Below are positions 56,236 through 64,000 of a stretch of DNA of 64,000 nt, in pieces. The position numbers and the translations under genes are program-made. Below the pieces are notes generated by a model. It was not told where the DNA came from, ran no database searches, and worked only from the letters and a program-made list of their open reading frames with translations. The stretch's first letter is position 1. The number at the start of each line of letters is the position of its first letter. This DNA comes from Pseudoramibacter alactolyticus (GTDB taxonomy: Bacteria; Bacillota; Clostridia; Eubacteriales; Eubacteriaceae), in assembly GCF_050908235.1 (NCBI RefSeq), contig NZ_CP194340.1. One strand, written 5' to 3'.

Positions 56236-56272
56236 CAAAAAAACTGCTCCGAATTTAGAGGAGCAGTTTTTT
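56236..56272 (-). terminator. Terminator of trpB
   Basis: ACTGCTCC-TCTAAATTC-GGAGCAGT is followed by TTTTTT on the minus strand, 14 nt after the stop. Confidence 0.9.
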
Positions 56273-56285
56273 AAATACCGATGTT

Positions 56286-57656
56286 TCAATCGACTTTTGG
56301 CAATTCCGAAAGGCTGCCGCTTAATTCATCATCGCCCGGAATCGTATCCCCCATGGCGTGATCGTTAAATTGTTCATAGGCCGTCATGTCAAAGAAGCCG
56401 GTACCCGTCAGGCCAAAGAGAATGGTTTTGGTTTCGCCGGTTTCCTTGCTTCTGAGCGCTTCGTCAATAGCCACACGAATGGCATGCGCACTTTCCGGCG
56501 CCGGCAGAATGCCCTCAACCCGCGCAAATTGTTCTGCGGCGGCAAAGACCGAGGTTTGTTCCACCGCAACGGCCTCCATCAGTCCGTCATGATAGAGCTG
56601 GGAAAGAATCGGACTCATGCCGTGAAAGCGCAGTCCTCCGGCGTGATTGGCCGACGGAATAAAATCGCATCCCAAAGTGTACATCTTTGCCAGCGGCGTA
56701 ACCTTGCCGGTATCACAAAAATCATAGGCAAATTTGCCCCGAGTAAAGCTCGGACAGGATGCCGGCTCTACAGCCACAAACCGATAGTCCTTTTCGCCGC
56801 GCAGCTTTTCCCCCATAAAAGGCGAGATCAACCCGCCGAGATTAGAGCCGCCGCCGGCACAGCCGATGATCACATCCGGCTCAATGTCGTATTTCCGGCA
56901 GGCTGTCTGCGCTTCCAGCCCGATCACTGACTGATGCAGCACCACTTGATTGAGCACCGATCCCAGCACATAGCGATAGCCTTCATAAGTTGTAGCTGTT
57001 TCCACTGCTTCGGAAATAGCACAGCCTAAGCTGCCGGTAGTCCCCGGATGCGCTGCGTTAATTCGCCTGCCGATTTCGGTGGTCATCGACGGCGAAGGGG
57101 TTACATCTGCGCCATAGATGCGCATCACTTCCCGCCGGAAGGGCTTTTGCTCATAGGACACCTTAACCATATAGACCTTGCAGTCCAGGCCCAGATACGC
57201 ACAGGACATGGAAAGTGCCGTTCCCCATTGGCCGGCACCGGTTTCGGTGGTCACGCCTTTAAGTCCTTGCTTCTTGGCATAATAGGCCTGCGCGATGGCC
57301 GAATTGAGCTTGTGACTGCCGCTGGTGTTGTTGCCTTCAAATTTGTAATAAATCTTTGCCGGTGTGTTAAGCGCCCTTTCAAGATTGTAGGCCCGAACCA
57401 ACGGCGAAGGGCGGTAGGTTTTATAGTATTCTCTGATGGCATCCGGAATATCAAAATACGCCGTATCGTCGTCAAGTTCCTGAGCCACCAAATCGTCACA
57501 GAAAACCGGCGTCAAATCGTCAAAGGTGACCGGCTGTTTGGTTGCCGGATTTAATAACGGCGCCGGTTTGTTTTGCATATCGGCACGGACATTGTACCAT
57601 TGTTTAGGAATTTCTGATTCTTCGAGATAAATCTTGTAGGGAATATGCTTGCTCAT
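56286..57656 (-). CDS. trpB: Tryptophan synthase beta-like protein, TrpB2 type
   Basis: A PLP enzyme of about 456 residues that joins indole and serine to make tryptophan. 'YKFEGNNTSGSHKLNSAIAQAYYAKKQG' carries the PLP Lys (in SHKLN). 'TETGAGQWGTALS' and 'CAGGGSNLGGL' are the substrate and phosphate loops. The length and sequence fit the TrpB2 group, which often stands without TrpA; no trpA is seen here. I chose ATG 57656 with GGAGG at 7 nt; a longer frame to 57818 reads through the T-box terminator and is not real. A Trp-type T-box leader controls it. Confidence 0.95.
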   Translation of the reverse strand: MSKHIPYKIYLEESEIPKQWYNVRADMQNKPAPLLNPATKQPVTFDDLTPVFCDDLVAQELDDDTAYFDIPDAIREYYKTYRPSPLVRAYNLERALNTPAKIYYKFEGNNTSGSHKLNSAIAQAYYAKKQGLKGVTTETGAGQWGTALSMSCAYLGLDCKVYMVKVSYEQKPFRREVMRIYGADVTPSPSMTTEIGRRINAAHPGTTGSLGCAISEAVETATTYEGYRYVLGSVLNQVVLHQSVIGLEAQTACRKYDIEPDVIIGCAGGGSNLGGLISPFMGEKLRGEKDYRFVAVEPASCPSFTRGKFAYDFCDTGKVTPLAKMYTLGCDFIPSANHAGGLRFHGMSPILSQLYHDGLMEAVAVEQTSVFAAAEQFARVEGILPAPESAHAIRVAIDEALRSKETGETKTILFGLTGTGFFDMTAYEQFNDHAMGDTIPGDDELSGSLSELPKVD

Positions 57657-57710
57657 GTTTTTGCCTCCGCTGAATTGAAATACAAGTCGATCGCCATTGC
57701 AGCGGATTAT

Positions 57711-57754
57711 AAACAAAAATCCCCGCAACACGATCTCAAAGATCTGATGCAGGG
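57711..57754 (-). terminator. T-box terminator hairpin of trpB
   Basis: On the minus strand CCCTGCA... and ...TTGCGGGG form the intrinsic terminator, followed by ATTTTTGTTT. It competes with the antiterminator that contains the T-box sequence. Confidence 0.8.
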
Positions 57755-57990
57755 ACAGAAAATACATTTTGATTTCTGCGGTGCCACCCGGCTTGACTGC
57801 CATTATTTGGCAATCCACTTAGCGCATACGCGGACAAAGCCGAAATATGCCGTCTTTTGTTAACGAAGGGACTTGCTCCGTCTCCCATAATAACAGATTG
57901 CCGTTCACAATCTGCGTTCCGGTTGCGCTGGGAAGACCATTCATCCAAAACCGCGCGCGCTGTTTCGCACCAACCAACAGCTCTCTGAAT
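57721..57990 (-). promoter_or_regulatory. T-box leader controlling trpB
   Basis: The leader begins with AGAGAG and the GGTTGGTG stem I motif and ends with the T-box GGTGGCACCGC (57778-57788) ahead of a terminator. T-boxes sense uncharged tRNA; with trpB downstream the likely tRNA is tRNA-Trp. UGG triplets occur in stem I, but I did not settle which one is the specifier. Confidence 0.92.
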
Positions 57991-58039
57991 AAGCTTTATT
58001 TTGAATTACTTCTCTTCCGTTTCGCTTTAAATTGCTTCT

Positions 58040-58069
58040 TTTATATCACAGCACACACTTTTTTGTCAA
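58040..58069 (-). promoter_or_regulatory. Promoter of the T-box-trpB transcript
   Basis: Consensus TTGACA and TATAAA are separated by 18 nt on the minus strand, about 45 nt upstream of stem I. Confidence 0.75.
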
Positions 58070-58124
58070 GTTGGAAATCACTATCAAGTCAATCTATCCG
58101 CCACGGCAAAACGATGATCCCGCG

Positions 58125-58274
58125 CTAAAATGCCTCGTAAACAAATCCCGGCGAGCTGAGCATGCTGCCAAACATCGAAAACAGATAGAGCACGACCATC
58201 AGGATGAAAAAATAAAGCGTGTAACGCCAGGAAATCGTCCCGAGAATTTTTTTAATTTTGCTGATAATAGGCAT
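58125..58274 (-). CDS. dltX: DltX-like small membrane protein at the end of the dlt operon
   Basis: A 49-residue product. One transmembrane helix ('YTLYFFILMVVLYLFSMFG') is followed by the C-terminal motif 'PGFVYEAF', close to the F-x-Y-N-E-F ending of DltX proteins, which act with DltB, DltC and DltD in passing D-alanine across the membrane. I chose the ATG at 58274, which overlaps the end of dltD by 23 nt; a longer frame has no counterpart. DltX genes usually come first in the operon; here it is last. It ends with TAG. No clear terminator follows before the trp promoter. Confidence 0.75.
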   Translation of the reverse strand: MPIISKIKKILGTISWRYTLYFFILMVVLYLFSMFGSMLSSPGFVYEAF

Positions 58275-59505
58275 TAATTTTCTGATCAATTTGAAACCAT
58301 CCTTCGTTCCAGGGATGAACGGCGTCCGTCGTGATGTACGGTCGATAATCGTATTTCGACAGCGAAACATACTTCGCGCCGTAAGCGGCCGCCATCGCCT
58401 TGACTCTGCGGTTCACCACGTCGCGCTTATCGGCCGTCATCCCGGTATAATCATACCAATAACCGTTGACCGGCAGCACGAGCAGCATCGGCTTGATACC
58501 CCTGGCCCTGCAGATTTTTAAAAAGGCTCGCAAATCGTCGTATTCCGAAGTCTTTTCCCAGGTTGCATGGGCGTGAGCCCCGGCCATCTTCGGCGCGAGC
58601 CTGGCATACTTGCTTCTCCACATTCTATTGGACATATAAAATGCGTTATTCGATCTTTTTTGGCTGGCTTTGCGCACCTGCTGCCAGACTTTTTTGCGCG
58701 CCATAAATTGTTTGAGATCTTTCGACGTCACAACGCCTTTCCGCCTCAGTCCCTGATACATCTGCATCCGGGCTTTCTCCCGCAAGGGCCCGAGCACCTT
58801 CTCTACCGTCCGGTTGTGGGTATTGCGGTCTGCCATAAAGGTCATGGCCATTCTCATGGTAATGTAGTCCGTGTCCGTGGCGTAACGCTTGCTGGACAGA
58901 TACAGCAGACGCTGATAAAGCTTCGGATTTTTCCCAAGATTCACCGCATTACAATTTTTTACAAAGTGGCTCAGTTTCGGATCGTGCGCCAGGAGTTTTT
59001 CTGAACGTCTGGCCACATACCGCTTAACATCGACTGGAATTTTCGGGTCTTCCATAAAAGCCATGTATTCTGTTTTGGAAAACCGCAGCGCATAGGCCTT
59101 TGATTTTACGCCCTTGCCCGCAAACCATGTCGGCGAAACAAGCAGCACCACTTTCTTGCTCTTAATCTGATCACTGGTCGCCCCGAGCGCCACTGTGTGA
59201 AAAAGGGTCTGGTTGAAGGGACCGCCGATCGTCATCAGCCGAACATTCGAATGAGCAAATATATTACGCGGATGATAGGCTGTGTTTTTGCCATGCCGAA
59301 ACTCGGAAGACCCGAACACGACCATGGTCTTCTTTGTGATATTCATCCGCAGCCCGTTATAAGACAAATCTTTATAGCGATTGTCCCAGGTGCCGAACCG
59401 ATGATCCTTTGCCTGAAGTCCAGTGCTCACGCAAATGGCGTGCAGCCCCGCGGCAAAGCAGCAAAACAATAGCGTCGCCACACAAAACGCTTTGACTTTT
59501 CGCAT
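58252..59505 (-). CDS. dltD: D-alanyl transfer protein DltD
   Basis: A 417-residue protein with an N-terminal membrane anchor (about 5-24) and an external SGNH-like hydrolase domain. 'VVFGSSEFRHG' (about 62-72) holds the catalytic Ser in GSSE, and the late 'DAVHPWNEGWFQID' gives the Asp/His pair. It moves D-alanine onto (lipo)teichoic acid outside the cell. Its frame is continuous with dltC through a TAG codon, and I see no strong ribosome site, so translation is probably coupled to dltC. Confidence 0.95.
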   Translation of the reverse strand: MRKVKAFCVATLLFCCFAAGLHAICVSTGLQAKDHRFGTWDNRYKDLSYNGLRMNITKKTMVVFGSSEFRHGKNTAYHPRNIFAHSNVRLMTIGGPFNQTLFHTVALGATSDQIKSKKVVLLVSPTWFAGKGVKSKAYALRFSKTEYMAFMEDPKIPVDVKRYVARRSEKLLAHDPKLSHFVKNCNAVNLGKNPKLYQRLLYLSSKRYATDTDYITMRMAMTFMADRNTHNRTVEKVLGPLREKARMQMYQGLRRKGVVTSKDLKQFMARKKVWQQVRKASQKRSNNAFYMSNRMWRSKYARLAPKMAGAHAHATWEKTSEYDDLRAFLKICRARGIKPMLLVLPVNGYWYDYTGMTADKRDVVNRRVKAMAAAYGAKYVSLSKYDYRPYITTDAVHPWNEGWFQIDQKINAYYQQN

Positions 59506-59514
59506 AGCAAAAGC

Positions 59515-59751
59515 CTACTGTGTCAAACGCTTTTTAACCTGAGCGATGATTTTGTTCGGCGTGTCCATGTCTTCCCGAGCGACCTCTGATGGCGAGATCA
59601 CGATGCCGAAGGCCGATTCGATTTCCGTCAGCAGTTCGGCATAATCCAAAGAGTCAAGCAGGTCTTCTTCCGTTAAATTGATGTCCAAATCTTCCCGAAC
59701 GACTTCGTCGCCGCATAATTCCTCTAAAATCGCCAGAATTTTTTCTTCCAT
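59515..59751 (-). CDS. dltC: D-alanyl carrier protein DltC
   Basis: A 78-residue acyl carrier with the phosphopantetheine Ser in 'DLLDSLDYAEL' (about residue 34). DltA loads D-alanine on it and DltB takes it to the membrane. Strong AAGGAG site. The stop is TAG (59515-59517), and the next codons (Ala-Phe-Ala-Met) run in frame into dltD, so amber readthrough would give a DltC-DltD fusion. Confidence 0.95.
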   Translation of the reverse strand: MEEKILAILEELCGDEVVREDLDINLTEEDLLDSLDYAELLTEIESAFGIVISPSEVAREDMDTPNKIIAQVKKRLTQ

Positions 59752-59833
59752 TTTTTCTCCTTCTTTCTTTGTTTTCCAATGATAGCGTCACATTTATTTT
59801 TTTGTTGGCCTCATGCCATTCATCCTTCACCCG

Positions 59834-60997
59834 TTAAAGGTGAAGCAACACGTTCAAACGTCCTGAAAAAATCAAAAATCCAAACATAACCAAATTGAAA
59901 GTTACTAACCACGACACCGCTTTAAACCCTTTATCTTTTTTATGACGTTTGTAAAATTTAGATTTCTTCTGGAAGATCTCCGTTGCCGAGAGCAGCACCC
60001 CGTGATACAGGCCATAGGCAATGTAATAAGACGTGAGGCCGTGCCAGCAGCCCATGATGCCCATGTTAATAATAAACGCCACCGATGCCCGTGTCAGCTT
60101 GTTTTTAAATCGCTTCTTGCGAATCATGTTCATCGTGATGCGCGAAAACACAAAATCTCGGAACCAATGGGACAAGGTGATATGCCAGCGATCCCAAAAT
60201 TCTTTGATATCCACACTCACAAAGGGCTTGTTGAAGTTGTCCGGTGTCTTGATACCGAACAGATAACTCGCCCCCACGGCCATGTCGCTATACCCAGCAA
60301 AATCAAAAAACAGGTAAAAACCATAGGTATACATATAAATCAGGCCGCCGCGCAGGGAATGCCCCATGCCAAACCAGATCATTAACTGATAAAAGCCGGT
60401 GGCAATGGCCTTTTTATAAACCAGGCCCCGCAGGATCCTAAACAATCCAGTTCCAACCAGATCGAGATATTCCGCCTTGGGCATCACCTGATGAAGATCG
60501 TCATTAAAACGACGGCTGCGATCAATGGGGCCAGAGCTCAGTGCCGGAAAGAAAAGCAGTAAATACGCATATTCAAAAGCGTCGACGCTTTCGATCAGAC
60601 CGTCATAAATTTCAATGACGATCTGGGCTGATTTGAACGTCATGTAGGAAATCCCCATGAACCGCAGGATATCATGCGGGTCGTGAGCGGCAATGAACAC
60701 CTTGTTCAGTGCCAGGGGCAAAATCGCTAAGCCCAAGAACAGATAATAAAATTTGGCATTGCGCCCCTTCGTTTTGTGCACCTTCAAATAAATCTGAATC
60801 AGCACGAAAGTATAAATCAGAAAGCCGATGAGGTAGGCCAGCGCCTTGAAATTGTTCCCCATGGCCATCCACACGAAAAACAATGTGACCGCCGCACCGT
60901 AATATTTGATGGGCTGCTCATGGGCGCCCAGCCAAATCGCCGGAAGCGTCAGCACCACGAGCCAAATAAAAAATAAATTATCGCTGAATAATTGCAC
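59834..60997 (-). CDS. dltB: MBOAT O-acyltransferase DltB
   Basis: A 387-residue membrane protein with about 11 helices. The MBOAT signature 'PFVSVDIKEFWDRWHITLSHWFRDFVF' near 255-280 and the later conserved His in 'MGCWHGLTSYYI' (near 315) are present. It transfers D-alanine from DltC across the membrane with DltD and DltX. GTG start with GAGAGG upstream, 20 nt after dltA. Confidence 0.95.
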   Translation of the reverse strand: MQLFSDNLFFIWLVVLTLPAIWLGAHEQPIKYYGAAVTLFFVWMAMGNNFKALAYLIGFLIYTFVLIQIYLKVHKTKGRNAKFYYLFLGLAILPLALNKVFIAAHDPHDILRFMGISYMTFKSAQIVIEIYDGLIESVDAFEYAYLLLFFPALSSGPIDRSRRFNDDLHQVMPKAEYLDLVGTGLFRILRGLVYKKAIATGFYQLMIWFGMGHSLRGGLIYMYTYGFYLFFDFAGYSDMAVGASYLFGIKTPDNFNKPFVSVDIKEFWDRWHITLSHWFRDFVFSRITMNMIRKKRFKNKLTRASVAFIINMGIMGCWHGLTSYYIAYGLYHGVLLSATEIFQKKSKFYKRHKKDKGFKAVSWLVTFNLVMFGFLIFSGRLNVLLHL

Positions 60998-61017
60998 GCT
61001 GCTAACCTCTCGCCATA

Positions 61018-62595
61018 TCAGAGGCTTTGCGCCAGCTGCTTTTTGTCAATCTTGCCGTTTTGGCTCAGCGGGAAATGGTCGACAAAAATCACCTGCTTGG
61101 GCACCATATAATTCGGTACGATCTGTTTGAGGCCCGCACGCACCCATTTGCGTCCGGCGTAGCCGTCGGTAAGCGTCCAACCGCCCGGCGCCTTTTCAAA
61201 AGCGGCGCACTCCTGTTCCGGATGCGCTACGGCTTCGCGAATTACAAAAGCCGCCAAATGTTTGATTTGATCGCCGCTTCGATTGGGTACCACAGCCGCT
61301 TTAGCCACGCCGTCAAGCTTAGTCAGATTGCTTTCAATATCGCCGAGCTCGATGCGATAGCCGTGCCATTTAATCTGCTGATCAATGCGCCCTTCATAAT
61401 AAAGCAAGCCGTCCGGCCCGTAATACCCCACATCGCCGGTGCGATATCCCCGCACCGGCCGGCCGTTCAGGGTAGTGGTGAAAAATGCGGCAGCGGTCTT
61501 TTCGGGATTCTTATAATATCCCGGACTGACCGTGTCCCCAACAATGGTCATCTCCCCCTTGTCGCCGGGTGCCGCGAGGCTGCCATCCTCGGCGACAATG
61601 CGTACCGCCAAATCCGGCTTGGGGACTCCGATGGGCAAAGCGCCTTCCGCGTTTGTCATATCCTTGGTGACGAGTACCGCCGTCACGCAGACCGTCGTTT
61701 CCGTTGGGCCATAGGTATTAAACACCTGCGCCGCAGGAAACCGCGTAAGCAGTTTGGCCGCCGTAGCCTTGTGCAGGGTTTCGCCGCAGAACAAAAACAA
61801 ATCAATGCTTGGAAAGTGTGCGCTGTCAAAATCAGCTTCGCTTAGACAAACATCCGCAAAAGAAGGGGTCGACACCCATGTGTTGATCTGCCCCGTCTGA
61901 ATATAAGTCAGCATTTCCGGTACATCCTGCTGCAATGCCTTGTCCACGCACCACAGCGTTCCCCCGGTCACCAGCGAGCGGTATAAATCCATCACCGACA
62001 AATCGAAAGAAAACGGCGCCTGATTGAGATAAACCTGGGGGGCAGCCGTCGCATCACCGCCAATGCCGATAATCCAGTCCAGATAACGGCCAAGATTGTC
62101 TCCTGTGATCATGACCCCTTTGGGTTTGCCCGTGCTTCCAGAGGTGAAAATAATGTAATGATTCGCCGACGGATCGTAATGATTCCGATAGGCGGCCGCC
62201 GATTGCTCCGCCAGCACCGCTTTGATGGCGGCTGGCGTCATCACCCGGCTGTTTGTCGAAACACCTGCATGCAACGTTTCCGTCGTCAGTACCACCGGAT
62301 TGGCCACCATTTGAATGATTTCACTCACCCGCTCGAGCGGCATGTTGGTATCCACGGGACAATAAGCCCGGCCGGAGCGGGCACATGCTAAAAAACACAC
62401 CAGCATCAGCGGATCCTTGTGCCCGTAGACCACCACCGGGTCCCGATTGTCCCCCAAAACACCGTCGAGCCAATGAGCCAATTTCCCGACATCGCGCCAC
62501 ATCTCATCGTAACACATACTGCCCGACCGGGATGAAAAACACAACCGATCGCCATGGACCTGTACCATCGCCTCGATTTGCTTGATCACATTCAT
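61018..62595 (-). CDS. dltA: D-alanine--D-alanyl carrier protein ligase DltA
   Basis: A 525-residue adenylation enzyme: 'YIIFTSGSTGKPKGVMIT' (about 147-164), 'NTYGPTETTVCVT' (about 290), 'GYRTGDVGYY' and the late catalytic Lys in 'NGKIDKK'. It activates D-alanine and loads DltC in the cytoplasm. First gene of the dltABCD-X operon, which lowers the negative charge of teichoic acids and so protects against cationic peptides. The segment near 450-475 is slightly longer than in standard DltA. Confidence 0.93.
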   Translation of the reverse strand: MNVIKQIEAMVQVHGDRLCFSSRSGSMCYDEMWRDVGKLAHWLDGVLGDNRDPVVVYGHKDPLMLVCFLACARSGRAYCPVDTNMPLERVSEIIQMVANPVVLTTETLHAGVSTNSRVMTPAAIKAVLAEQSAAAYRNHYDPSANHYIIFTSGSTGKPKGVMITGDNLGRYLDWIIGIGGDATAAPQVYLNQAPFSFDLSVMDLYRSLVTGGTLWCVDKALQQDVPEMLTYIQTGQINTWVSTPSFADVCLSEADFDSAHFPSIDLFLFCGETLHKATAAKLLTRFPAAQVFNTYGPTETTVCVTAVLVTKDMTNAEGALPIGVPKPDLAVRIVAEDGSLAAPGDKGEMTIVGDTVSPGYYKNPEKTAAAFFTTTLNGRPVRGYRTGDVGYYGPDGLLYYEGRIDQQIKWHGYRIELGDIESNLTKLDGVAKAAVVPNRSGDQIKHLAAFVIREAVAHPEQECAAFEKAPGGWTLTDGYAGRKWVRAGLKQIVPNYMVPKQVIFVDHFPLSQNGKIDKKQLAQSL

Positions 62596-62681
62596 TGTCT
62601 TTTGCCTTTCGTTATCCTGAATGACCGAGCATGCCTGTGCTCTGATCTCTTCAATTTTTTCTTGTTGTTTTATCGGAGTCT

Positions 62682-62710
62682 ATCTTATATCCGCTGTTAT
62701 GGTGTGTCAA
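62682..62710 (-). promoter_or_regulatory. Promoter of the dlt operon
   Basis: Consensus TTGACA and TAAGAT are separated by 17 nt on the minus strand, about 90 nt upstream of dltA. Confidence 0.7.
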
Positions 62711-63058
62711 TAAGATAATACAATTATTTAATATTTACTAAAATATGTTTTAATATTAATGCATTATTCTAAACCGCATTTTTGCACTGCTCTTTCTATC
62801 TTTATCTATGCGATTATTTTTAGATTTTTCAAGGATTACACCGTTTTCATTTTTCCCGATCCGACTGCTTTTTCGCATCCGATTTCTCCGCTCGTTATCG
62901 ACAGCGTCGTCAACCCTTTTAAAAATCACTAAAGAATTTTACGCTTTCTAACTTTTACAACATTGCTGCCGTTTGTTTCCCGTGTTCTTTGCCGATGCCG
63001 CCATCAGCAGGGCCAACCATTTTGTGCCACGGTTCCATCTCGCCCAGAACGCAAAATC
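62711..63058. other. Non-coding AT-rich stretch upstream of dlt
   Basis: About 350 nt with no frame that has both a ribosome site and a plausible product. I see no riboswitch or repeat in it. It may hold distal regulatory sites for dlt. Confidence 0.3.
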
Positions 63059-63102
63059 TAAAATGCCCGGGCCTTCACTCTGCGATGAAGGCCCGGGCAT
63101 TT
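63059..63102 (-). terminator. Very strong hairpin terminator
   Basis: AAAATGCCCGGGCCTTC and its perfect complement flank a 10-nt loop, with T-runs on both strands. It follows the 34-codon frame at 63116-63220 and would also stop plus-strand transcription. Confidence 0.85.
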
Positions 63103-63115
63103 TCCGGTTGCATTT

Positions 63116-63220
63116 TTATGGTGCTTTCACGGCTCGTCTTCCCGCCGCCGCAGTGATCGCGAGAAGTCTTGACGCGTCAATGATAAAACAAATCAAAATG
63201 ATACGGATGACTGCAATCAC
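63116..63220 (-). CDS. Possible small membrane peptide (34 aa)
   Basis: A GTG start with AAGAGGG 5 nt upstream opens a 34-codon frame ending 14 nt before a very strong terminator. The first half is hydrophobic ('VIRIILICFII') and the second half is basic, as in small membrane peptides or type I toxin peptides. There is no homologue I recognise and no clear promoter, so this is a candidate only. Confidence 0.35.
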   Translation of the reverse strand: MIAVIRIILICFIIDASRLLAITAAAGRRAVKAP

Positions 63221-63466
63221 GGGAACCCTCTTTTGTATGCTGTCAAGCTAAATTTTCGTATGCTTAAAACACCGCAATCTGAAGCTTTTGCAATCAATAT
63301 ACCGTTTAGCATTTTACTAATTCGCAATTTTCCAGGTAATGGCCTTATTTTTCATGCCTATCAAAATTTTATACAAGCCGCCTTGTTTCATAAGCCCTTT
63401 ATAAGTTCCTCGTTGTTCTATCCTTCCATTGTTTAAATTTTCTCATCCATTTGTTACTTTCACAAA

Positions 63467-64000
63467 CTATATGCAATCAGCACTTTTCACTTTAGCCTTA
63501 TCCTTAAAAAAATTTATAATCAAATCTTCATTCCCTCTAACGCAGATTTTTTTATGACCTTTCTCTGACATGAGATAAGCTGTGTTACAAGTTTTAAATA
63601 ACAACTCCAAATCATGTGTAATCAGAATAACCGGAACAGCCTGCGTCTTTTCCTTTATAGCAGAAGAAACCAACGCCATTCTTTGATAATCTAACCCTGC
63701 AGTTGGTTCGTCCAAAATGACAAGTTTTGAATCTTTTAATAATGCAATCAAAAGTGCAAGTCTCTGTTTTTCTCCTCCGGACAATTCATGTGGGTTCATC
63801 ATTCGCTTGTCCCACAATTCCAAGTCTATTAGATATTCCTTTATCTTCTCCAAATATGCTTTGTCCGATTCCTTTTTTAAGGGAATTAACTCTCTTTCAA
63901 CGGTTTCATAAAAAAACATATTTCCGCAATTCTGCAAACTTGCGCCAGTATTTTTCAATCTGTTTTTTTGAGATGTTCCATAGGATACTTTGCCGCTTTT
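63467..64000 (-). CDS. ABC transporter ATPase, ECF/cobalt type, C-terminal part
   Basis: The frame is open to the right edge (178 codons), so the gene begins outside the window. It shows a Q-loop region ('LQNCGNMFFYETVERELI'), signature LSGGEKQR, Walker B LVILDEPTAGLD and switch His in 'ILITHDLE'. The look is that of the second ATPase half of energy-coupling-factor vitamin or metal transporters. It is clearly richer in A+T than the rest of the window, which hints at a separate origin. It ends with TAG, followed by TGA nine codons later. Confidence 0.85.
   Translation of the reverse strand, partial: KSGKVSYGTSQKNRLKNTGASLQNCGNMFFYETVERELIPLKKESDKAYLEKIKEYLIDLELWDKRMMNPHELSGGEKQRLALLIALLKDSKLVILDEPTAGLDYQRMALVSSAIKEKTQAVPVILITHDLELLFKTCNTAYLMSEKGHKKICVRGNEDLIINFFKDKAKVKSADCI

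Noticed and set aside
57657..57818. Longer start for TrpB
   Set aside because: The extension translates the T-box terminator and T-box sequence, which are RNA control elements; the GGAGG site marks 57656 as the start.
62973..63251. 92-codon open frame on the plus strand
   Set aside because: It reads straight through the strong hairpin at 63059-63102 and has no ribosome site or recognisable product.
1..64000. CRISPR arrays, rRNA, tRNA and prophage
   Set aside because: No regularly spaced repeats, no rRNA-like stretches, no convincing cloverleaf and no phage structural genes were seen. I could not run a tRNA search.

Overview
Nearly everything in this window reads on the minus strand: about fifty protein genes, no rRNA and no tRNA that I can see. 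The gene set points to a Gram-positive, strictly anaerobic Firmicute: a six-gene Rnf complex in the order C-D-G-E-A-B, a D-alanylation (dlt) operon, an LtaS-type lipoteichoic acid synthase, T-box and TPP leaders, and a dnaE-pfkA-pyk block. The Rnf order and the general make-up are those of Eubacteriaceae (Acetobacterium, Eubacterium, Pseudoramibacter). Pseudoramibacter is my best guess but it is not proven from the sequence.

Layout, left to right (genes are transcribed right to left). 1-9 kb: a clipped membrane-anchored protein, a zinc ribbon, a PutP symporter, ClpB with an upstream ribbon-helix-helix protein, a TetR regulator, and the sulfur pair cysteine desulfurase/ThiI. 9-14.2 kb: the rnf operon, whose first gene rnfC carries an in-frame TAG at codon 23. 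14.3-30 kb: housekeeping genes, including nnr-miaB-mutS-mutL-miaA in close series, with miaB broken by a one-base shift in an A8 run. 30-39.5 kb: LtaS, pyruvate kinase, phosphofructokinase and DNA polymerase III alpha. 39.5-54.4 kb: VanZ, then a nine-gene nonribosomal peptide operon with its own strong promoter and terminator. 54.7-58 kb: an IS200 remnant, a TPP-controlled ThiT gene and a T-box-controlled TrpB. 58-62.7 kb: dltA-B-C-D plus a small DltX-like gene at the distal end. 62.7-64 kb: a nearly gene-free stretch and an AT-rich, clipped ABC ATPase.

The most interesting system is the nonribosomal operon (40187-54311). A 1701-residue megasynthase reads FAAL-type AMP ligase / carrier / heterocyclization domain / cysteine-type adenylation domain / carrier. 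With it come a U32-family iron-sulfur-type protein, a dedicated Sfp-type phosphopantetheinyl transferase, a carrier-condensation protein lacking an adenylation domain, a type II thioesterase with Cys in place of Ser, a MacB/FtsX-like ABC exporter, a second thioesterase with normal Ser, and a SagB-type FMN oxidase. The inferred chemistry is: activate an acyl acid, join it to cysteine, cyclize to a thiazoline, oxidize to a thiazole, then tailor, release and export.

A second theme is the amber codon. TAG interrupts the conserved N-terminus of rnfC where a lysine would be expected. The TAG ending dltC lies in frame with dltD. The other TAG stops are mostly backed by a nearby TAA or TGA. This would fit a pyrrolysine-using host, but nothing in the window proves it.
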